From NCBI GenBank assembly GCA_017640485.1, contig JAEPQP010000001.1, positions 1 through 64,000 of the forward strand: 64,000 nucleotides of DNA, read 5' to 3'. The notes below the pieces were generated by a model that was given only the letters and a program-made list of their open reading frames with translations, was not told where the DNA came from and did no database searches. Positions 27,338 to 35,734 of the stretch are shown here, one piece after another. Each line of letters starts with the position of its first letter. Position 1 is the stretch's first letter. Made by a program: the position numbers and the translations under genes. The DNA is from Phycisphaerales bacterium. GTDB taxonomy: Bacteria; Planctomycetota; Phycisphaerae; Phycisphaerales; UBA1924.

Positions 27338-28525
27338 ATGTCTGTTATTGAAACCGAGTCTCAACTAGATTCAAGTCTTCAGTCCGATGTTGCTCCGTCT
27401 CGAACGGTTGCGCTGGATCTGCATGTCGAGCAGGATCCGATCGGGTGCGAGGGCGAGGAGTGCTCGGGCTGCGACGGGTGTACCGGCCCGGCGTCGTTTG
27501 CCAATGCGGCGACCTGCGCGATGGTGGGGGCTTCGACCAAAACCGACAAACCCAAGTCGCTCAAGGCTCGGCTCACGATCCAGATGTTCTACTGGAGCAT
27601 CACAGGGATCGCGGCGGTGGTTTCGCTCCCGGCTCTTGTGCCTGTGATGAGCGAAGCGATGCGCGAGTGGGTGCGGATCAATATCCTCACAAGCAGCGTC
27701 GGACCGGCGCTCGCGTGGGGATTGTGCGCCGCGTTCGCGATCGGGTTTGTCAGCAAGATGGGACGCGATCGGATCAACGGCGGGTGCGCGATGCTGCGTC
27801 GTCTGGGTCCGGCGACGATCCTCGGCGTCGCGTGGTCCACGCTCCCGAGTTTCGCGGGCGTCATGCTGGTCTTGAACATGGAACCGATCCGCTTGGTTCT
27901 GGTGGGTGACTCAGGATCCACAACTCAGCTCTTGATGGGACTGGGGATCTACACCTGCTGCTTTATTGTGCTCGCGGGATTGGGATGCTTGCCGACCGTG
28001 TCGCAGGCGATCCTCGCGGGCTACGCGTTCGGGGTCGGGCTCGGGCTTCCCGCGGCATTGATCGGATTCGGCGGCGCATCACTGATCGGATACGAGCTTG
28101 TTCAGCGATTGGCGCGCAAGCGTGTTGAGCAGGAGTTGAACCGATCGCCGAGGACAACGATGATCCGTGATGCGTTGCTCACAGCAAGCACGCGACGAGC
28201 GATCCTGATCGTTACGCTGCTGCGTGCGTCTCCCAGTGCGCCGTTTGCGCTGACGAACCTCGTTCTTGGATGTCTGGGTGTATCTCGATGGGTTTTCTTT
28301 GTCGGGACTGTGCTGGGGATGCTCCCCAGAACGCTCGCGGCGGTGCTGATCGGGGTGTCGTTTACCGGATGGAACGGCGGGTTTGATCAACCGCGCTGGG
28401 TCGTCATCGCGGGGATGATCGCGACGATCGCGGCGCTGGTGGTCATTAGCAAGGTCGCGGCTTCGACGCTGCTGAAAGTCTCGAAGCCGAGCACGCGGAG
28501 CGGGACCCAGCTCGCGGCGGCTTGA
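27338..28525 (+). CDS. VTT-domain membrane protein with Cys-rich N-terminus
   Basis: Same VTT signatures (AILAGYAFGVGLGLPAALIGFGGASLIGYELVQRLARKRVE; LLRASPSAPFALTNLVLG). Internal ATG at 27338 preferred over 27272. Confidence 0.8.
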   Translation: MSVIETESQLDSSLQSDVAPSRTVALDLHVEQDPIGCEGEECSGCDGCTGPASFANAATCAMVGASTKTDKPKSLKARLTIQMFYWSITGIAAVVSLPALVPVMSEAMREWVRINILTSSVGPALAWGLCAAFAIGFVSKMGRDRINGGCAMLRRLGPATILGVAWSTLPSFAGVMLVLNMEPIRLVLVGDSGSTTQLLMGLGIYTCCFIVLAGLGCLPTVSQAILAGYAFGVGLGLPAALIGFGGASLIGYELVQRLARKRVEQELNRSPRTTMIRDALLTASTRRAILIVTLLRASPSAPFALTNLVLGCLGVSRWVFFVGTVLGMLPRTLAAVLIGVSFTGWNGGFDQPRWVVIAGMIATIAALVVISKVAASTLLKVSKPSTRSGTQLAAA

Positions 28526-28539
28526 TGCTGTTCGTATCT

Positions 28540-30111
28540 TTATGCGAACGGATCTTTGAGCAGATTGATGAGCAGGATCATGAATCCAACGAGTGATGCG
28601 TTGTGGATGAAGTGCGCCGTGATGCACGGGATGATCGAATCGCGCCACTGACGCATGAACGCAAACATGAATCCGAGCGCGATCAGCGGTGCGACCATGA
28701 GCGGGCCGTAGGAGTGCATGTACGCGAAGAGGAGCGCGGTGATGAACGCGGTTGCGACCCAGTGGACTCTGGAGTTGATGTGGCGATGGAGCGCGCCCCG
28801 GAAGATGAGTTCCTCGGCGATCGGCGCCCAGACGGTCGCGAGCGAGAAGACGAGGATGATGAGGATCGGGCCGCTGTCGCTGATGAGATCGAAGACCGGG
28901 TTGGTCATAGGCTGAGTTGGTTGGGCGCCTCCTGAAGAGAGTGCGGATTGAACAAGGATCAGCACGAGCGTGACGAGCACGCCGAAGAGGTACACCGGGA
29001 TGCTCGCGATGTAGGTGATGAAGCCGCAGGCGATCTCTTTGAGGATTCCCTCTCCAGAGTGGAGACCGATCGCTCGGCGCCATATGGATGCACGCATGCC
29101 TCGGAGGATTGCCCATGCCGGGGTGAAGATGAGGATCCACTGGAGTGGGAGCGAGAGGATCCCCAGCGCGGGATTGACCTTCTCGCTCAGGATAAAGAGA
29201 CCGATCGAGAGGACCGCGAATCCCGCGAGGAACAGCGCGTAGGTTTCGAGGAAGACCGAACCGCCTGCGGGGGGTGCTTTGAATCGGAGTTTGAGCTTGC
29301 CGGTCGAGAGGTTGATGATCCCGATCAGCAGGAGGACGAGTCCAGCGAAAAATCCGACGACGATCACGGTGAAGAAGAGGAGGAGCAGCGCCGCGATCCA
29401 TCCGAATCCTGTGACGATTGGTTGGCGCGCGGGGTCGTTCGCATCGAGCCCGTGTGTGGTCGCGGCTCGTCCCAGCACGCCGTAGCGCGCGATGAGTTGG
29501 TCGTTCATCTGATCGGAGATCGAGTCTCGGCCGTTGGTGTAGATGGATTCGAGCGCGTCGAGTTCAGCGAGGATGAGTTCTTGGTTGATTGCGTCGTACT
29601 CAGAGAGGGGTTCTGCTTCTGTCTCTCTATTGGGGTCGGGTGTGTCGGTGAGTTCGATGCGGAGGGCGTTGATTCGGTCGAGTGTTTGGTCGCTGGATTC
29701 GTAGACGCCGCTCATGATGATGGTGCGGACCTGGTCATCAGGGGTGTACGCGATGTCGAACTGGCTCATCACCATCTGGGTGTAGTCGGTGGGCTGGGAA
29801 TCGAAGAGGGTGTGTCCACGCAGGAAGATCCGAGCGGGGAGGTCGATTTGTCCGAATCGTCCCGGCGCGGGGGAGTCGGCGGATAGGAGGACTACGGCCG
29901 GGGATTCTCCGATCACTTTGTACTGCGTGGATTCTGGGAGGTTCTGCCAGAGGATGATGCCGGATGCGAAGACGATCGCAAGGATCAGTGCGATCAAACG
30001 CGAGAACGGTGTGCCTGGATCGGGGTAGGGGGATGGATCAAGGTGAGATTCGGAATCTGGTTGGTGTTCAGGTGGCGTGTGTTGATCAATCTCGTGGGGC
30101 TGCTCGTTCAT
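28540..30111 (-). CDS. CPBP-family intramembrane metalloprotease
   Basis: PIAEELIFRGALHRHI, FAYMHSYGP, HFIHNASLVGFMILL. Confidence 0.85.
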   Translation of the reverse strand: MNEQPHEIDQHTPPEHQPDSESHLDPSPYPDPGTPFSRLIALILAIVFASGIILWQNLPESTQYKVIGESPAVVLLSADSPAPGRFGQIDLPARIFLRGHTLFDSQPTDYTQMVMSQFDIAYTPDDQVRTIIMSGVYESSDQTLDRINALRIELTDTPDPNRETEAEPLSEYDAINQELILAELDALESIYTNGRDSISDQMNDQLIARYGVLGRAATTHGLDANDPARQPIVTGFGWIAALLLLFFTVIVVGFFAGLVLLLIGIINLSTGKLKLRFKAPPAGGSVFLETYALFLAGFAVLSIGLFILSEKVNPALGILSLPLQWILIFTPAWAILRGMRASIWRRAIGLHSGEGILKEIACGFITYIASIPVYLFGVLVTLVLILVQSALSSGGAQPTQPMTNPVFDLISDSGPILIILVFSLATVWAPIAEELIFRGALHRHINSRVHWVATAFITALLFAYMHSYGPLMVAPLIALGFMFAFMRQWRDSIIPCITAHFIHNASLVGFMILLINLLKDPFA

Positions 30112-30438
30112 GGTGGATTCATCGGGTCATTGGGGTGTTTGGCGCAATATGTTTGGACGATCTGTCGGAGAACGTGGTGTTCTTGTAAATTGAGGTGAGT
30201 TGGGGTTGTCTGGATTGATTTGATGATTCGAGGAGCCTAATTTCTTGGTCCCCAGCGGTTTGTCTGCTGGGCACATTGTACAAGCATGCCGTCTGAGAGA
30301 TCGGATGGCCCGCCCTGCCCGGTAGGCAGCGTACCAAGCACCCCACGCGGATGCTCGTTCTTCGGCTCGGATCTGAGACGATTGAACTGCTCGCACCCGC
30401 AGTCCGGACTGTATCAGTGTCCGATTTAGGAGACCACG

Positions 30439-30894
30439 ATGGGAAGCAAACCAACACGCCACCACCTGCGTCGCGAAACATTCATGGCCAAGAACGGCGA
30501 GGTCGCGAAGCAATGGCGCATCGTCGATGCGTCGGGACAATCACTCGGACGCATGGCCTCCGATATCGCGACTGTCCTGATGGGCAAGCATCGTCCAGAG
30601 TACACCCCGCATGTTGACTGTGGTGACTTCGTCATCGTCATCAACGCGGGCAAGGTCGCGATGAGCGGCAACAAGGCCGATCAGAAAATGCGCCTGACCT
30701 ACTCCGGATACCCCGGCGGACAGTCGGCTGAGTCCTACGGCACACTCCGTGATCGTCGCTCGGACATCCTCGTCTCAGAAGCGGTTCGTCGCATGCTTCC
30801 AAAGAACCGTCTCGGTCGTCAGATGCTCAAGAAGCTCAAGGTCTACGACGGAGCGGAGCACCCGCACGCGGGCGTGAACCCGATCGAACTCTAA
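30439..30894 (+). CDS. rplM: 50S ribosomal protein L13
   Basis: WRIVDASGQSLGRMASDIATVLMGKHRPEYTPHVDCGDFVIVINAGKVAMSGNK. Confidence 0.95.
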   Translation: MGSKPTRHHLRRETFMAKNGEVAKQWRIVDASGQSLGRMASDIATVLMGKHRPEYTPHVDCGDFVIVINAGKVAMSGNKADQKMRLTYSGYPGGQSAESYGTLRDRRSDILVSEAVRRMLPKNRLGRQMLKKLKVYDGAEHPHAGVNPIEL

Positions 30895-30978
30895 AGCAAA
30901 GAACACCAGCCGTCCAAAGCGGGCTCGGGTGTGCCGAGTCCAGCGGATGCGGACGGATACGAAAAGGATAGTGAACAC

Positions 30979-31509
30979 ATGGCTGGATACGAAACCACCA
31001 TCACCAACCCAGACCTCGCCGGCGAGACTGTCGCTGATACTGGTCACGAAGAAGTTCAAACCCGGGTTCTCCCTGATCCCAAGCCGGCTGATAAGCACGG
31101 CTGGTGGTGGGGGACCGGTCGCCGCAAGCGTGCGGTCGCTCGCGTTCGTTTCCGTCCTGCGAAGGAAGAGGGCAAGGGCAGCGTCCAGATCCAGGTCGCT
31201 CGCAAGCAGTTCAAGACGGTCGAGGAGTACTTCTCCGAAATGCGTGATCGCAGCGATGCAATCGCTCCGCTGACACTGACTGAGACCAACGGCAAGCTCG
31301 ACATCTTCGTCCGCTGTCACGGCGGCGGGTATATGGGTCAAGCTCAAGCGATCCGTCTTGGAATCGCTCGGGCGCTCGTCGGGTACGATCCGAACTTCGA
31401 GCCTGCGCTGCGTGAAGCGGGATACCTGACCCGCGACGCTCGTAAGGTCGAACGCAAGAAGTACGGCCAGCCTGGTGCTCGTCGTCGCTTCCAGTTCTCG
31501 AAGCGTTAA
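30979..31509 (+). CDS. rpsI: 30S ribosomal protein S9 with N-terminal extension
   Basis: GTGRRKRAVARVRF...GGGYMGQAQAIRLGIARALVGYDPNFEPALREAGYLTRDARKVERKKYGQPGARRRFQFSKR. Confidence 0.95.
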   Translation: MAGYETTITNPDLAGETVADTGHEEVQTRVLPDPKPADKHGWWWGTGRRKRAVARVRFRPAKEEGKGSVQIQVARKQFKTVEEYFSEMRDRSDAIAPLTLTETNGKLDIFVRCHGGGYMGQAQAIRLGIARALVGYDPNFEPALREAGYLTRDARKVERKKYGQPGARRRFQFSKR

Positions 31510-31541
31510 TCGATTCATTCGATCAATACAGATTCACGAAC

Positions 31542-31571
31542 AGCAGCCCGGCATTGTCGGGCTGCTTTTTC
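31542..31571 (+). terminator. Intrinsic terminator after rpsI
   Basis: AGCAGCCCG-GCATTGT-CGGGCTGCT-TTTT. Confidence 0.8.
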
Positions 31572-31582
31572 TATAGTGGTGC

Positions 31583-32245
31583 ATGGCTTCTCACAGACGA
31601 TCCAGCAAACCCCGGCGCGATCCGTTCGTGCTCGGCATCATCGGCGCGATGATCGGATCAGTCGTGCTCTGTCTGGTCATGCTTTGGCAGATCGGGAAGC
31701 TGGATCATCGGCCGCAGTGGTGGAGCGTGCTCGAGAATAACCCGGGGCATACAGAGCAGGTCGGGATCGAGCTCGAGAATCGGATCACCAGTGCGCTCAC
31801 GCGCGTGCGGAGTGATGAGGAGCGGGACTGGGTCGCCGCGATCGATCAGGATCAACTCAACAGCTGGCTCACGCATCGGCTCCGCGAAACGATCAGTTCG
31901 TTTGATCAGGATGCTGAGGTTGATCGGCTTGGGGATATCCGTGTGAAGCTCGATCCGAGCGGGATTACGGCGGGGGCGCAGATCAGACACACGCACGGCT
32001 CAACGATCGTGTGGTCGATCTTTGACATCGGCACGGATACTCAGGGAAGATTCGTGATCCGGACCCGTGCCGTGTATGTCGGCGGAACCCGTGTTCCCTC
32101 TCGGCTCGCGGCGCGATACCTCACGAGCGAGAGGCTCGGGAGGGCGTCGGTGGATCTTGGTGATGGACGGCGCGTCCGCATCCGCGCGATCCGTCCGGGT
32201 GAGCATCGTCTTGAGCTGGCGCTGCGGACCGAGCTTGCTGAGTAG
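31583..32245 (+). CDS. Membrane-anchored hypothetical protein
   Basis: Single N-terminal TM (VLGIIGAMIGSVVLCLVMLWQIG) and an extracytoplasmic domain. Confidence 0.6.
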   Translation: MASHRRSSKPRRDPFVLGIIGAMIGSVVLCLVMLWQIGKLDHRPQWWSVLENNPGHTEQVGIELENRITSALTRVRSDEERDWVAAIDQDQLNSWLTHRLRETISSFDQDAEVDRLGDIRVKLDPSGITAGAQIRHTHGSTIVWSIFDIGTDTQGRFVIRTRAVYVGGTRVPSRLAARYLTSERLGRASVDLGDGRRVRIRAIRPGEHRLELALRTELAE

Positions 32246-32809
32246 TTAATCGGACCACTTGTTGACCAGTCTACGAGCCGTCGGCGTTTGGATCGTCCGG
32301 ATCGTGTCGGCGTTGGCGCTGAACGCGGCTTGGAAGTTCTCATCGCGCTTGAGCGTGTGGTTAATGGATTCGACGATTGAGCGCGTGCCTTGCGTGAGTG
32401 ATCGCGATCGGAGCATGGTTGCGATCAATGCGGCGCCCAGAACGAGCGGCGCTTGGATCGGCGCGGGGACATACGGCGAGACAGCATCGGCGGCGATCGT
32501 TAGCGGATCACTGGGATTCGTAGCGCTCTCAATGACTTGATCCGCATGAAGGATCGACGTTTGGACGACGGCGAGCTTCGCGTTGATCTGCGCGATGAGC
32601 GCATCGAGCGCGTCGGCTTGATCTGAACCATCAGGGATGGACTCGCGCATGAGCGTGAGTTCGTCGAGCTGGGTATCGAGATCGGACTCGATTGCTGATG
32701 CTTGATCTCGGATCCTGCTCAGCTGATCGATGGATTGACCGATCGGGGCGCAGCCTTCGATGAGCACGAGGACGGTGAGGGTGATGATCAGTATCTTGGT
32801 GTTCCACAT
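32246..32809 (-). CDS. Hypothetical lipoprotein with coiled coil and C-terminal TM-like segment
   Basis: Lipobox LIEGC; helical QLSRIRDQASAIESDLDTQLDEL; APLVLGAALIATML. Confidence 0.55.
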   Translation of the reverse strand: MWNTKILIITLTVLVLIEGCAPIGQSIDQLSRIRDQASAIESDLDTQLDELTLMRESIPDGSDQADALDALIAQINAKLAVVQTSILHADQVIESATNPSDPLTIAADAVSPYVPAPIQAPLVLGAALIATMLRSRSLTQGTRSIVESINHTLKRDENFQAAFSANADTIRTIQTPTARRLVNKWSD

Positions 32810-32973
32810 GGTGTTTTCTCCGCGCTCTGTGTGCGTGCGCGCGGCGACCGAGCACGATGAGGCCGCGTGCTGCGGGGTGGAAACTCTGTGTGGGGGATTG
32901 AATTGTACTCGATGATGTGCGGAGTGTTCAGCAGATTCGCTCTGGTTGCGTGATCAAAGGCGCACGGAACTGG

Positions 32974-33822
32974 TCATTGCGTGTTGATGATCGCTTCAGC
33001 GAGTGTGTGGGCGAGTGCATGACCGGATTTGTGCGCTTCGATTTGAGCAATGATTGGCGATCCGAGCAGCGCGATATCTCCGATGAGGTCGAGGAGTTTG
33101 TGATGGGCGCATTCGTGCGGATCGCGGAGTGTATTGTCGATCGGGCCGTTGGGACCCAGCACGAGCATATCGGTGAAGTCGAGGTGTTTAAAGAGCCCGG
33201 CGCTGGCGAGCGCCTCGGCTTCGTGATCCAGACAGAAGGTGCGGGCGCGTGCGACTCGGTGCGTGTAGTCCTCAGGATCGTTGTTCCAATGGACTGTGGC
33301 GCTGGTGATCGGGGAGTCGCTTCCATAGTCGATGGTGTATTGGTATGAAGGTGTGTCGGAGGGGGTTGCGGTGATCCAGGAGTCGTTGTGCTCGACGCGG
33401 ATTGGTTTGGTCAGTCTGATGGGTTCAATGGAGGCGTCTTGTGATTCGATGCCGACCTTACGGATCGCGTTGGTGAAGAGGAGTGCAGAACCATCGAAGA
33501 TTGGGAGTTCGTGGTGGTCGAGCTCGACGCGTGCGTTGGTGATTCCGAGTCCGGCGAATGCGGAGAGGATGTGTTCGACGAGCCAGATGGTGGTGGATCC
33601 ATTGGTCAGGGCGCTGCATCTCGGGGGGATGGACGCGAAGACTGGGTGGACCGGTTCTCGGCTGATGGAGTCGGGATGGACGCGGATCTCGGAGTTGTTG
33701 TGGATGAAGATGATCCCGGTGTTTGTGTCTGCGGGATGGAGCGTGCAGCGGGAGGGGGTCGCTGTGAACAGCGCGGTGCCTTGGAGGGTCGCGGGCGCTT
33801 TGAGGGTGCGCTGATTATGCAT
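32974..33822 (-). CDS. lpxC: UDP-3-O-acyl-N-acetylglucosamine deacetylase
   Basis: TIWLVEHILSAFAGLGITNARVELDHHELPIFDGSA; HKLLDLIGDIALLG. Confidence 0.9.
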   Translation of the reverse strand: MHNQRTLKAPATLQGTALFTATPSRCTLHPADTNTGIIFIHNNSEIRVHPDSISREPVHPVFASIPPRCSALTNGSTTIWLVEHILSAFAGLGITNARVELDHHELPIFDGSALLFTNAIRKVGIESQDASIEPIRLTKPIRVEHNDSWITATPSDTPSYQYTIDYGSDSPITSATVHWNNDPEDYTHRVARARTFCLDHEAEALASAGLFKHLDFTDMLVLGPNGPIDNTLRDPHECAHHKLLDLIGDIALLGSPIIAQIEAHKSGHALAHTLAEAIINTQ

Positions 33823-34945
33823 CGTGTTGGTTGTTGTGCTGCTGCGCTGCTTCGAGTTTTTTGAGTCGCTTCTCGACTTGTCGGGAGAAGGTGCTGAGTT
33901 CGCGGAAGGACGCGTAGTTGAGCAGCGCTTGTCGTGCGGGCATGCCTGGAATACCAGCGTAGGTTTCTCCGTCGGGGACGGAGTCGAGGATGACCGCTCC
34001 CCCGGCGACTCGTGCGTGTTTGCCGACGCTGGATTGGTCGTTGAGGACGACGGCGCCTCCGATCATCGCGAAGTCACCGATGGTCACGGATCCGCCGAGC
34101 GTTGTTCGGCCGCAGATGAGGGTGTCGGTTCCGATGACGCAGTTGTGCGCGACATGAACCTGGTTGTCGATCTTGGTCCGATCGCCGATGGTGGTCGCGC
34201 CGAGTTTGGCGCGATCGACGGTGACGCACGCGCCCATCTCGACATCGTTTCCGATCTCGACGATCCCGATCTGCGGAACTTTGATCGCGGGTCGGTCGTC
34301 TGTCGGTGGGAGGAACCCGAACCCATCGGTGCCGACGACGCAGTTGGCGCCGAAGTGGCATCGGTCTCCGACGCTGCAGCGGTCCTCGATGACGACCCCC
34401 GGCTCGAGGATGGTCTGTTGTCCGATCGACGCGTTGGCGCCGATGGTGACATTGGGCATCAGCACGGCTCGGGCGCCGATGGATGCGCGGGCGCCGATCG
34501 AGCATCCGGGGCCGATCGCGGCGGTGGGGTCGATCGTTGCGGTCGGATCGATGACTGCTGAAGGATGGATCCCGGCGGGTGGACGCTTACGCTTTGGGTT
34601 CACGGCGTTGAGGATCATGACGAGCGCCTCGTCGGCGTCTTTGACGATGATCAGGGCGCGGGTGTCGGGGTCGTGTCCCGGGACATCGATGCCTTGGCTG
34701 ACGAGTGCGACTCTGCATTTGGAGTCTGGCCAGTGTGTTGCGAAGTTCTGGGAGCGGATGAAGGTGAGTGTTTCAGGGCAGCCGTCTTCGATGGACCCGA
34801 TGTTGCTGAGCGGGAGATCCGGGTTCCCGATGAGCTGGGCCTCGAGCAGATCCGCGAGATCTTGTGCGCGGATCGGGAGTGATAGCGTGTGGTCCTCACT
34901 GCTCTGGGTCACGGTTTCAGTGTTGTGTGCGGTCATTGAACTCAT
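33815..34945 (-). CDS. lpxD: UDP-3-O-(3-hydroxyacyl)glucosamine N-acyltransferase
   Basis: Left-handed beta-helix hexapeptide repeats; VGTDGFGFLP; VHVAHNCVIGTDTLICGRTTLGGSVTIGD. Confidence 0.92.
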   Translation of the reverse strand: MSSMTAHNTETVTQSSEDHTLSLPIRAQDLADLLEAQLIGNPDLPLSNIGSIEDGCPETLTFIRSQNFATHWPDSKCRVALVSQGIDVPGHDPDTRALIIVKDADEALVMILNAVNPKRKRPPAGIHPSAVIDPTATIDPTAAIGPGCSIGARASIGARAVLMPNVTIGANASIGQQTILEPGVVIEDRCSVGDRCHFGANCVVGTDGFGFLPPTDDRPAIKVPQIGIVEIGNDVEMGACVTVDRAKLGATTIGDRTKIDNQVHVAHNCVIGTDTLICGRTTLGGSVTIGDFAMIGGAVVLNDQSSVGKHARVAGGAVILDSVPDGETYAGIPGMPARQALLNYASFRELSTFSRQVEKRLKKLEAAQQHNNQHDA

Positions 34946-35003
34946 CGGATCTCTGAAGAACTGTGCGGCGCGGGAATCGAACTGATGTTGATCAGTTGGG
35001 TGA

Positions 35004-35618
35004 TTACGGGGCGCTGTACTCGTTGTTCATCAGCGTGATGACCTGCTGGGTGATGTCGATCGAGTCGTGACGGTAGATCAGGCTCTTGGTGATGATCGCG
35101 CGGACAACATCTTGGTTGGGGGAGTCGGCGGGGACTTCGAAGGAGGTGTCGTCGAAGAGGACGATGTCGTATCCCTCACGCTCGGCGATGTTCTGGATCG
35201 CGGTTTCGATTTTCACGAAGAGCTTCTGCATGACGGTGCCGTTGTCGATCGAGACGATCTGGGAGAGGACATCGCGGCGGGTCTTGGCGAGGGCTTGCAT
35301 CTCGATGCCTTCTTGCATCTTCTCACGGTGCTCGTCTGATCCTTGCTTGAGCATCTGGATGTCGGCGTCGAGTGCTTCGAGTTGCTTGAGGACTTCGTTG
35401 AGTTGTTCTTGGCGTGCTTCGGTGCGGGCTTCGAGCTCGGCTTTGAGGACATCGCGTTCGTTGAGTCCTTCGATGACGCTCATGATGTCCACGGTCGCGA
35501 TCGCGGTTGGCTGCGCGGGCGGGCGCGAGGAGGATGCACCGGCGGTCCACGCGAGGAGCGCGGTGATGAGGATCGAAGCGATCGAGAGGGTGGTGATGGT
35601 GCGGGTCTTGGTGTGCAT
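35004..35618 (-). CDS. OmpH/Skp-family periplasmic chaperone
   Basis: Signal peptide, long coiled coil, C-terminal IAEREGYDIVLFDDTSFEVP. Confidence 0.8.
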   Translation of the reverse strand: MHTKTRTITTLSIASILITALLAWTAGASSSRPPAQPTAIATVDIMSVIEGLNERDVLKAELEARTEARQEQLNEVLKQLEALDADIQMLKQGSDEHREKMQEGIEMQALAKTRRDVLSQIVSIDNGTVMQKLFVKIETAIQNIAEREGYDIVLFDDTSFEVPADSPNQDVVRAIITKSLIYRHDSIDITQQVITLMNNEYSAP

Positions 35619-35734
35619 CGGTGTGTTCTCCGTTTGCAGAGCGTTTCTGATCTGTGTGATGTATGAATAATGATATACCGCGATCGGCGCGGCGGGTTGA
35701 CGCTGCGTGCGTGCTTATTCGCTTGTTTTCTGGG

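Noticed and set aside
28079-29401. 440-aa minus-strand ORF overlapping the CPBP protease gene
   Set aside because: Out-of-frame Arg/His/Pro-rich shadow of the protease and VTT genes.
32246-32809. Phage lysis/holin-associated lipoprotein
   Set aside because: The lipobox and TM-like segment are suggestive, but no other phage genes are nearby.
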